Origin: an uncultured Bacteroidales bacterium
GTDB taxonomy: Bacteria > Bacteroidota > Bacteroidia > Bacteroidales > Paludibacteraceae
NCBI GenBank assembly: GCA_937910305.1
Contig: CALEPS010000032.1
Coordinates: 1 to 7,916, forward strand
DNA: 7,916 nucleotides
Reading direction: 5' to 3'
Shown: in pieces, positions 1 through 5,132 of the stretch
Numbering within the stretch: the stretch's first letter is position 1
Layout of the letters: every line of letters starts with the position of its first letter
Notes under the pieces: model-generated
What the model saw: only the letters and a program-made list of their open reading frames with translations
The model's database searches: none
What the model was told of the DNA's origin: nothing
Translations under genes and position numbers: made by a program

Positions 1-987
1 GTCACCGAATGAAAATCCTGCTATTATTAGTGCGTTATTTTGTGATATTTTATGACTTAAATGATAGCGATATGTGGCAAATGGTTGAATGGTGAGTTTA
101 TCTGTTTTATTTAAACCTGTGATAATCGGGCTATGATAGATTGAATCTCCATTTTGTGCAGTCACTGGACTCATTCCGTGTCCCACAAAATGTCCCATGC
201 TCTCACGAAAAGTAGGCCATTTGTACCAATCGTGAGAATTGCGGAGATATAGTTCCTTGTTCTCATCTTCCAATTTCATATTTGAATAGCTATATAATAA
301 ACAACCATGAATATGATTGATGGTATTCTCTGTACTTTGAAGTAGTTTGGTCGGATTGAATTTTTGAAGCGGTTTGTAATTCACAACTTCCTCAAAGCCA
401 TCTTCGAAAGTAATGCTATTCTCTATAGTTGTGTCATAGTTGAAATTGAAAACATCCCATTTAAAAGGTGCTGCCTGCCAAAATTCTTTATACCATGCAC
501 ATGTGTTGTCTTTTTCCGCAAGATAATATTCATCATAATGATTAACAAGATCCATGATGATATATGTCATTTGATTTAAGGCTCGATGGAGTTCCTCTGG
601 AGTATATGCAAAATTTGGATTTGTAAAATAGGCAAACAATGGTACTTTTGTAAAATCACGATATTTGTATATCCACACATAGCTGTAAGACTCCAACATT
701 TCTAGTACATGGAAAATTCTTTCAAAATGTATTATTCCATAGGACGCTTCGGCATTAGGATCTAGTGCCCCTTGTGGGTAATCCGCACACAACCTTTCAT
801 ATACTTGACGAATCAAAGGACTTATTGATCCTTTAGATCCATCGTAGTACACTATTTCCGGGGTTGTGACAAGCCGTTTTGTTATGTTAGCCGTAGATGG
901 AGTGTTATCACACCAATCAAAGAAGCTTAAGTTTACGCCTGCTCCTAAAATTGCGGTCACTCTCTTTTGTCTTTTTAAAATACACAT
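1..987 (-). CDS. SIR2-like NAD-binding protein, C-terminus outside window
   Basis: The minus strand is open from an ATG at 987 to the window edge: 329 codons, no stop. An in-frame TAA lies just upstream (994-996), which fixes the start, and an AGGAAA-like ribosome site sits about 10 nt before it. SIR2-family signatures appear in order: AILGAGVNLSF at residues 13-22 (Rossmann glycine loop, GAG 15-17), VFNFNYDTTIE at 179-189 (Asn183 and Asp185 match the NAD-site N-x-D of sirtuins), HIHG at 225-228 (candidate catalytic His227) and IIAGFSFGD at 321-329 (the 'GYSxGD' strand near the domain end). Between them is a family-specific stretch rich in aromatic residues (86-175). Bacterial SIR2-like proteins of this kind are often NADases in antiphage systems (ThsA, DSR, SIR2-HerA, SIR2-APAZ); here NAD cleavage is inferred. 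Anything after residue 329, such as a sensor domain, is unseen. The gene is markedly AT-rich against the right half of the window and is divergent from the ATPase gene. Confidence 0.85.
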   Translation of the reverse strand, partial: MCILKRQKRVTAILGAGVNLSFFDWCDNTPSTANITKRLVTTPEIVYYDGSKGSISPLIRQVYERLCADYPQGALDPNAEASYGIIHFERIFHVLEMLESYSYVWIYKYRDFTKVPLFAYFTNPNFAYTPEELHRALNQMTYIIMDLVNHYDEYYLAEKDNTCAWYKEFWQAAPFKWDVFNFNYDTTIENSITFEDGFEEVVNYKPLQKFNPTKLLQSTENTINHIHGCLLYSYSNMKLEDENKELYLRNSHDWYKWPTFRESMGHFVGHGMSPVTAQNGDSIYHSPIITGLNKTDKLTIQPFATYRYHLSHKISQNNALIIAGFSFGD

Positions 988-1079
988 ATGTTGTTATTTC
1001 CTTTTTGCTTATCTATAGTAAAAATCTAAACTTTTTTGCACTTTCTTCGTGCGCGCTTTTATATTTGTTTGACTATTTT

Positions 1080-1137
1080 ACTTAGTTCTTTTTCCAACTC
1101 CAAGGATTTACTTGGTCCTTTTTACTTAGTCCTTTTG
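1080..1137. repeat. Three 14-bp direct repeats, two in tandem
   Basis: ACTTAGTTCTTTTT (1080-1093), ACTTGGTCCTTTTT (1110-1123) and ACTTAGTCCTTTTG (1124-1137) share 12-13 of 14 positions pairwise. The last two abut exactly, and the first starts 30 bp before the second. They lie midway between the divergent SIR2-like and ATPase genes, in non-coding DNA. The layout resembles a protein-binding array (operator or iteron type), but no such protein is identified here. Confidence 0.5.
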
Positions 1138-1233
1138 ACCTATTGAAATGACTGGTTTTGCGATTTTATGCACTTTGGAGGCTAAAAAATATACATTTTT
1201 ATGCAGTTTCGTGTCAAAAAATCTTACATTTTC

Positions 1234-1264
1234 TTGCATATTCCGTTTTTTTATAGTACTTTTG
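1234..1264 (+). promoter_or_regulatory. Bacteroidota-type promoter of the AAA/DUF4143 ATPase gene
   Basis: TTG at 1234-1236 and TACTTTTG at 1257-1264 (consensus TAnnTTTG) are separated by 20 nt, the spacing expected of the Bacteroidota primary sigma factor. Transcription would start near 1270, about 50 nt before the ATG at 1321. This excludes the in-frame ATG at 1201 as the start of the main product. Confidence 0.6.
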
Positions 1265-1320
1265 CATCGGTTTTTGAACCACGAAGCATTATTTTATACA
1301 CTTTTTTGCAGTATATTGCT

Positions 1321-2604
1321 ATGGCAACCGATTATTTAAGCATCTTAAGCGACCAGTTAGAGGAGCTACGCAAAACCCCGTGGGAATCTATCATCACTCG
1401 CAAAGAGGAACAAGAGGTAAATCTCAACAGCCCACTCGCGCAAGTAGTGATTGGCGTGCGTCGTAGCGGTAAGTCCACGCTATGCGCCAAGTTGATGATG
1501 GAGAGTAAACTTCCATTTGGTTACATCAACTTTGACGATGATCGCTTCGGCAAACTCACCCGCGATGATTTCGACCCGCTGTTGCAAACTTTATATCGAC
1601 TCAATGGCGATTTTAAACACTTGCTTCTTGACGAGGTGCAGAATATCGAAGGCTGGGAGTTGTTCGTTAACCGAATGCTCCGACAAGGAATGCACGTCAT
1701 CATTACCGGAAGCAATGCCAACCTGCTCAGCGGCGATTTGGCAACTCACCTGACCGGGCGTCATCATAAGATTGAACTCTATCCTTTTTCTTTCCTTGAA
1801 TACTGCCAGAGTCACAATGTGGATATCGCGTCATATTCCACCAAAGCAATAGCTCTGCGCGAACGTGCGCTCGACGAGTATCTCTTTCAAGGCGGTTTTC
1901 CGGAATTGCTCAACCTCAATGAGGCTGAACGAACCGACTATGTGCGTTCGTTAGTGCAAACTATCGTTGAGAAGGATATTGCAAAACGTTACAAAATCCG
2001 CTATGCGGAGACTCTGAAAAATATTGCAGACCAAGTGTTGGATGAGTTCACCAATGAGCAATCATCCTCTTCCATCCAAGAGAAGCATCATCTCAGTTCG
2101 GCTCACACTGCAAAGAATTACTTGCAATATATCCAGAATGCTTATCTCGTATATGGCGTACCACGTTTCTCCTTAAAAAGTATTGAGCGCCGCAGCGTAA
2201 ACAAGTATTATGCAATGGATAATGCCATGGTCGCCAAGCGCGAAGGAGCGTTGCTAACTGAAAGCTTGGGACCACGATTGGAAAACATCGTGGCTATTGA
2301 ACTCAAACGGCGCGCTTCTATTGACGACCAAATCTACTATCTCCGCAAAGTGCGCGAATATGAAGTGGATTTTGTTCGCGTTCGCAACCACCATGTGCAG
2401 GAACTTATCCAAGTTACCTATGATTTCCGAGATCCAAGCACCAAGTTGTACAACCGCGAAGTAGGCAACCTCTTTAAGGCCGACCAATTACTGCACTGTA
2501 ATAAGCTTACACTTGTGATGGCTTACGGCGAGAAGCGCGATATTGTCCAAGACGGTAAAACAGTCCATTGTGTTCTTGCCTCCGATTGGCTTTTGCAGCA
2601 ATAA
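1321..2604 (+). CDS. AAA-family ATPase with C-terminal DUF4143 domain
   Basis: A 427-residue protein of the AAA_14/DUF4143 family, common in Bacteroidota and archaea, of mostly unknown function. Visible motifs: Walker A GVRRSGKST (45-53); Walker B LLLDEVQ (101-107, Asp104-Glu105); sensor-1-like ITGSN (128-132); the family block GRHHKIELYPFSFLEY (146-161) with a candidate arginine finger at Arg147; and GGFPE (191-195). The C-terminal DUF4143 region has EYEVDFV (346-352) followed by LIQVTYD (362-368). That strand pair resembles a PD-(D/E)xK nuclease core, but with Gln in the second acidic position, so nuclease activity is doubtful. Length is typical. The start at 1321 is chosen over an in-frame ATG at 1201 because a good promoter lies between them and the extra 40 residues are low-complexity and lack family motifs. 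There is no signal peptide, so it is cytoplasmic. It is divergent from the SIR2-like gene and followed by a terminator, so it is probably monocistronic. A role as the ATPase partner of that gene is possible but unproven. Confidence 0.9.
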   Translation: MATDYLSILSDQLEELRKTPWESIITRKEEQEVNLNSPLAQVVIGVRRSGKSTLCAKLMMESKLPFGYINFDDDRFGKLTRDDFDPLLQTLYRLNGDFKHLLLDEVQNIEGWELFVNRMLRQGMHVIITGSNANLLSGDLATHLTGRHHKIELYPFSFLEYCQSHNVDIASYSTKAIALRERALDEYLFQGGFPELLNLNEAERTDYVRSLVQTIVEKDIAKRYKIRYAETLKNIADQVLDEFTNEQSSSSIQEKHHLSSAHTAKNYLQYIQNAYLVYGVPRFSLKSIERRSVNKYYAMDNAMVAKREGALLTESLGPRLENIVAIELKRRASIDDQIYYLRKVREYEVDFVRVRNHHVQELIQVTYDFRDPSTKLYNREVGNLFKADQLLHCNKLTLVMAYGEKRDIVQDGKTVHCVLASDWLLQQ

Positions 2605-2613
2605 CCATTTCTC

Positions 2614-2646
2614 AAACTGGCGCAGACACCTGTGTCAGTTTTTTAT
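2614..2646 (+). terminator. Rho-independent terminator after the ATPase gene
   Basis: An 11-bp stem AACTGGCGCAG / CTGTGTCAGTT (2615-2625 with 2630-2640, two G-U pairs), with loop ACAC, runs into a T tract (2639-2644). It begins 10 nt after the ATPase stop codon, reads in the plus direction and closes the ATPase transcript. Confidence 0.85.
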
Positions 2647-2914
2647 TCAGTCATTTCAATCTGTCAAAGATCTTTTCAATCGTTTTTTTGTGTGCTGATT
2701 GATGGCACTACCTTTCGTGTCCTGGCCCCGGGAGGAATGAAGAACACAAAAAGGAAAGAGATAAAACCATGGAATACGGTCCTATCTCCTATCAAACACA
2801 CCCAACCTTACGGCACTGCCGGTAAAAGCATTGCGGAATGTCGAGCGGTATGCTGTAGCGTTGTTCATACAAAAGTAGTGTCTTAACCGTTGGTACTTTT
2901 GTTTGTTATCAAAC
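2647..2914 (-). ncRNA. Possible structured small transcript, no convincing protein
   Basis: This stretch follows a consensus minus-strand promoter (2921-2952) yet holds no minus-strand frame longer than about 30 codons. Read on the minus strand, the first bases form two candidate hairpins. One is TGTTTG-ATAA-CAAACA just after the predicted start. The other is formed by 9-bp inverted arms ACAAAAGTA (2869-2877) and TACTTTTGT (2894-2902). A third near-palindrome is centred on the plus-strand run TTACGGCACTGCCGGTAA (2811-2828). The longest peptide after the promoter is 28 codons (2868-2782, starting MNNATAYRSTFRNAF), without a clear ribosome site. It may be a regulatory RNA, a leader of a lost gene, or a decayed mobile element. 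Its 3' end is not defined. Confidence 0.3.
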
Positions 2915-2920
2915 ACGGTG

Positions 2921-2952
2921 CAAAGGTACAACATTTTTACGAAATATGCAAA
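2921..2952 (-). promoter_or_regulatory. Consensus Bacteroidota promoter reading into a gene-free stretch
   Basis: On the minus strand, TTTG (2952-2949) and TACCTTTG (2928-2921) are separated by exactly 20 nt, a full match to the consensus. Transcription would start near 2914 and run toward the end of the ATPase gene, where no protein gene is evident. It lies about 110 bp downstream of the outer-membrane protein gene on the same strand and is not needed by it. Confidence 0.6.
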
Positions 2953-2991
2953 TAAATTTGTATATTTTTAGACATAATTTTACGCAGAATT

Positions 2992-3011
2992 AAAAAATAG
3001 CATCCCTATTT
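2992..3011 (-). terminator. Weak candidate terminator of the outer-membrane protein gene
   Basis: On the minus strand, AAATAG-GGATG-CTATTT is followed by TTT and then AATT: a 6-bp, AT-rich stem with a 5-nt loop and a T tract, about 50 nt past the stop codon at 3061. The position and T tract fit, but the stem is weak. Confidence 0.35.
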
Positions 3012-3060
3012 GTCAATTTGTTTACATTTCCACTATATCCGTCAATTATTCCACATTCCG

Positions 3061-5070
3061 TTACAGTTTCGCACGGAGCAGAAAATGCACATCCGTGCGG
3101 GTCATGGACCGGTCGTGCGCTGCCGCCCAAGCACGGGCATAGACAGTCTCGCTGACGCGCAGATACAGCGCTATCTGCGGGATGATCTGCCACCGCAAAC
3201 AGGCATACGCCCTGCCGCCTAAACCATATACGGCAGGGATAGAAAAAGCATACAGCACATCGTGCTCGTACATATATATCCTGTTTGCCCATTCGCGGGC
3301 GTCGAATCCCTGTACCCTTAACTTTAAAGTTAAGGGAAGTTTCGTATTGAGAGCAGCGAGTTGAGAGAAATCGAGAGAGAAATCCTGCGCTATACTGATT
3401 CCATAAGTCAGTTGAGAGTTCAGAGAATTAGTGTTTAGTGAATTAGTGTTTAGGGAATTTGGTGCCAGGTTCGCGTCCGCGGTAGTACGCAAACTCCATC
3501 CGCAGGAAGACCAGTCGAACTGTGCGCGGGCAGAGTAGAGTGCATCGCCTTTCTGACGGGCGCGAAGCCGAAGACCGATCCGCCAATCTTGGCGGATATA
3601 CCGGACTTCCGCCATGGCGTCGTAGCCAAGCGTTTTGCTTTGTGGGAGACCGTATTTGGGTCCGGAGAAATAGAACACATCGCCGTAACCGGTCAGCCGC
3701 CAGTTCCGCCACCGGGTAATGTCAAAACCTACATAGCCGCCGTTCTCGTCGCCTATGCGCGAGGTCTCCGAGAAAGCATACCCCTGCGCGTTGTCAAACC
3801 ACGGCGAATAATACCTGTAGAGAGCCACCAGCGACACGCCCGAAGCCGGATAAAAACGGCTTCCGACAATCGTCCCGAAGCCCCAATGCGCTACGCGCAA
3901 TTGATGATTGATAATTGATGATTGATGATTTTGACTTGTGGCTACTTCGCCGAAAAGATCGAACCAACCGTGGTTGTACCGCGCAGAAGCGCCGATGACG
4001 GCTTGGTTCCTGCCCCTGAAATAATGCTGATTGTAGGTGGTGTTCCGATACGGACGGATGCTGTCGCTCCATATGTTCTCAATTACCGTCAGAGCTACCT
4101 GCAACCGGTTATGCCGAACCGTCAGATTGGCTCCTATCAGATGGTGCCAGGTGCTGTCATTCGCCCGTTTCATCGAGTATAAGACACTGGCGTCCAGCCT
4201 TGTTTTCTTGTTCCATTCCCACCGCAAAGTGGCTCCTGCGCCGTGCAGCCCTTCGCCGTCTGCCGAACTGTAATACCGCAGTCCTTCGCGACTCTGACCG
4301 GCTGACTGGACATACACGGATTTGCCGGCATGAAAAACCGGCGCCAGCACTAAACCCTGGCCAAAAGAAGCCTGGAAATTACCGCCTACTATTGTATGCA
4401 AATGTCCTATGTCGCGCAGTTGCAAATAAGCTCCATACTGCAAATCCCCTGCCATTCCTCCAGCGGGTCTGCGCAACTGCGCTCCAAAGGTTACACGACG
4501 TTGAAAATCAAAACGATAGCGCGCCTGCACAAACATAGGATCGCTGCCTTCATAAGACTCTATGTCACGTGCGTCCAGACGGGTCGTGATCTCATGCGTA
4601 GCATAGGTGAACACCTCACGCGCGTAATATTTTTGTTCGCTCGCGCTCGCGCCTATACGCACGAACGGAAGCAGGTCCCGTATCTCATAATCCGCCAGAC
4701 TCTGAATCATTCGCAACTCATACAGAGACTCAAACGGATGTTTGTCCGCATACATCAGAATCTCGTCTATCTGTTGCGGCGAAAGAAAATAGAGCTGCTG
4801 CAACTCTTCGTCCGAGGTGTTGTTCAGGTTGATCGGCTCTTCGTGAAGCGCATACAGATTGGTCTGCAGCTGTTCGTAGTCCACCTCGCCGATCTCCGTT
4901 GCCGCATTGTATATGTCCAGAATGATGTCGTCCAGCGAGGCAGCAACCCCCTCCCCATATTGTTCTACGGGCGACCACTGGGCGCCCGATCGAGCATAGC
5001 TCTTCACCCCTACAAGGGAGGGAGAAAGGAGCAGTATCAGAATCCAAATCTTACAGAATTCTCTTTTCAC
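3061..5070 (-). CDS. Helix-hairpin-helix outer-membrane beta-barrel-like protein
   Basis: A 669-residue protein starting with GTG at 5070. Residues 1-26 form a signal peptide: basic start MKREFCK, hydrophobic WILILLLSPSLVGV, then small residues to SYA. Residues 79-122 (PINLNNTSDEELQQL...LSPQQIDEIL) are a ComEA-like helix-hairpin-helix, the fold that in ComEA binds DNA. From about 145 to the C-terminus the protein is dominated by alternating aromatic/hydrophobic strands with Gly/Asn turns, as in outer-membrane barrels, including GNFQASFGQGLVLAP (230-244). Proteins with this layout and length recur in Bacteroidota without an established function; DNA binding or uptake is speculation. No Bacteroidota lipoprotein signal or secretion tag is obvious. 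The gene carries a 7-bp repeat array, a 15-bp repeat array and two long palindromes (listed separately). No other start codon keeps the signal peptide, so the transcript appears to be almost leaderless (see its promoter). Confidence 0.85.
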   Translation of the reverse strand: MKREFCKIWILILLLSPSLVGVKSYARSGAQWSPVEQYGEGVAASLDDIILDIYNAATEIGEVDYEQLQTNLYALHEEPINLNNTSDEELQQLYFLSPQQIDEILMYADKHPFESLYELRMIQSLADYEIRDLLPFVRIGASASEQKYYAREVFTYATHEITTRLDARDIESYEGSDPMFVQARYRFDFQRRVTFGAQLRRPAGGMAGDLQYGAYLQLRDIGHLHTIVGGNFQASFGQGLVLAPVFHAGKSVYVQSAGQSREGLRYYSSADGEGLHGAGATLRWEWNKKTRLDASVLYSMKRANDSTWHHLIGANLTVRHNRLQVALTVIENIWSDSIRPYRNTTYNQHYFRGRNQAVIGASARYNHGWFDLFGEVATSQNHQSSIINHQLRVAHWGFGTIVGSRFYPASGVSLVALYRYYSPWFDNAQGYAFSETSRIGDENGGYVGFDITRWRNWRLTGYGDVFYFSGPKYGLPQSKTLGYDAMAEVRYIRQDWRIGLRLRARQKGDALYSARAQFDWSSCGWSLRTTADANLAPNSLNTNSLNTNSLNSQLTYGISIAQDFSLDFSQLAALNTKLPLTLKLRVQGFDAREWANRIYMYEHDVLYAFSIPAVYGLGGRAYACLRWQIIPQIALYLRVSETVYARAWAAAHDRSMTRTDVHFLLRAKL
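3315..3336. repeat. Perfect 22-bp palindrome inside the outer-membrane protein gene
   Basis: The half-site CCCTTAACTTT is followed directly by its exact reverse complement, with no spacer. In the minus-strand gene it encodes PLTLKLR (579-585) using TTA three times for Leu, plus ACT and AGG, codons unlike the CTG/CTC and CGC/CGT of the surrounding sequence. It is too central in the gene to be a terminator. Confidence 0.8.
3425..3459. repeat. 15-bp tandem repeat (7+8) in the outer-membrane protein gene
   Basis: GAATTAGTGTTTAGT (3425-3439) is followed by the same unit with one change (3440-3454) and the start of a third (3455-3459). Each unit is a heptamer AGTGTTT joined to an octamer AGTGAATT. 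Because 15 is a multiple of 3, the protein shows the clean repeat NSLNT-NSLNT-NSLNS (538-552), probably in a loop between barrel strands. Confidence 0.85.
3578..3597. repeat. 20-bp inverted repeat inside the outer-membrane protein gene
   Basis: The arms ATCCGCCAA and TTGGCGGAT are exact reverse complements separated by only 2 bp. In the gene the site encodes IRQDWRI (492-498). It is the second long, spacer-poor palindrome in this gene. Confidence 0.7.
3900..3927. repeat. Four tandem ATTGATR heptamers in the outer-membrane protein gene
   Basis: ATTGATG, ATTGATA, ATTGATG and ATTGATG follow one another without gaps. On the coding (minus) strand they give HQSSIINHQL (382-391), a polar low-complexity stretch between the strands FDLFGEVAT and RVAHWGFGT. 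It reads as an extended surface loop or turn. Confidence 0.85.
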
Positions 5071-5074
5071 GGTG

Positions 5075-5106
5075 CAAAATTAGTAAAAATCTTGCATATG
5101 TGCAAA
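5075..5106 (-). promoter_or_regulatory. Promoter of the outer-membrane protein gene, near-leaderless
   Basis: On the minus strand, TTTG (5106-5103) and TAATTTTG (5082-5075) are 20 nt apart, a full consensus match. Only four bases (CACC) separate the -7 box from the GTG start at 5070, so transcription would begin at or within a base or two of the start codon. Confidence 0.65.
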
Positions 5107-5122
5107 AAAAGCAGTAATTTTG
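5091..5122 (+). promoter_or_regulatory. Promoter of the flippase-like gene, interleaved with its divergent partner
   Basis: CTTG (5091-5094) and TAATTTTG (5115-5122) are 20 nt apart. The start of transcription would fall near 5127-5129, only a few bases before the ATG at 5133. It overlaps the divergent minus promoter by 16 bp, and the two are mirror images about CATATG (5095-5100). The polymerases should therefore compete or be co-regulated. Confidence 0.65.
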
Positions 5123-5132
5123 CCACGGATTT

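Larger units (their letters stand above)
1027..1310. repeat. Four dispersed copies of a TACAnTTTTnTGCA-like 14-mer
   Basis: Near-identical 14-bp words lie in the gap between the SIR2-like and ATPase genes: TAAACTTTTTTGCA at 1027-1040, TACATTTTTATGCA at 1192-1205, TACATTTTCTTGCA at 1225-1238 and TACACTTTTTTGCA at 1297-1310. All are in the same orientation. The second and third are exactly 33 bp apart (about three helical turns), and the third overlaps the -33 element of the ATPase promoter. They could be operator sites for a regulator of the divergent pair. They could also be decayed promoter elements, since TTTGCA is common in Bacteroidota -7 regions. Confidence 0.45.

Noticed and set aside
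364..579. 71-codon plus-strand reading frame
   Set aside because: It is antisense to the SIR2-like gene and has Cys/Ile-rich composition with no recognisable motif.
1021..1028. Candidate -7 box (TAGATTTT) for the SIR2-like gene
   Set aside because: It lacks the final G and has no -33 element at the right distance, so that gene's promoter is left unassigned.
897..1085. 62-codon plus-strand reading frame
   Set aside because: It runs across the start of the SIR2-like gene and the AT-rich gap; no promoter or motif supports it.
1201..1320. In-frame 40-residue N-terminal extension of the ATPase
   Set aside because: A consensus promoter (1234-1264) lies inside it, the extension is low-complexity, and the family motifs begin only after the ATG at 1321.
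2647..2760. Possible transposase remnant (minus-strand frame ending in TIEKIFDRLK)
   Set aside because: The match is only a general impression of about 17 residues after a stop codon. No terminal inverted repeats or target duplications were found.
2870..2877. Second minus-strand -7-like box (TACTTTTG)
   Set aside because: No TTTG or TTG lies about 20 nt upstream, and the sequence is better explained as one arm of an inverted repeat.
2632..2886. 84-codon plus-strand reading frame after the ATPase gene
   Set aside because: It starts inside the terminator stem, has no promoter or ribosome site, and its composition does not look like a real protein.
3425..3927. Repeat clusters as a possible CRISPR array
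   Set aside because: The units are 7-15 bp, abut without spacers, and lie in frame within a protein gene.
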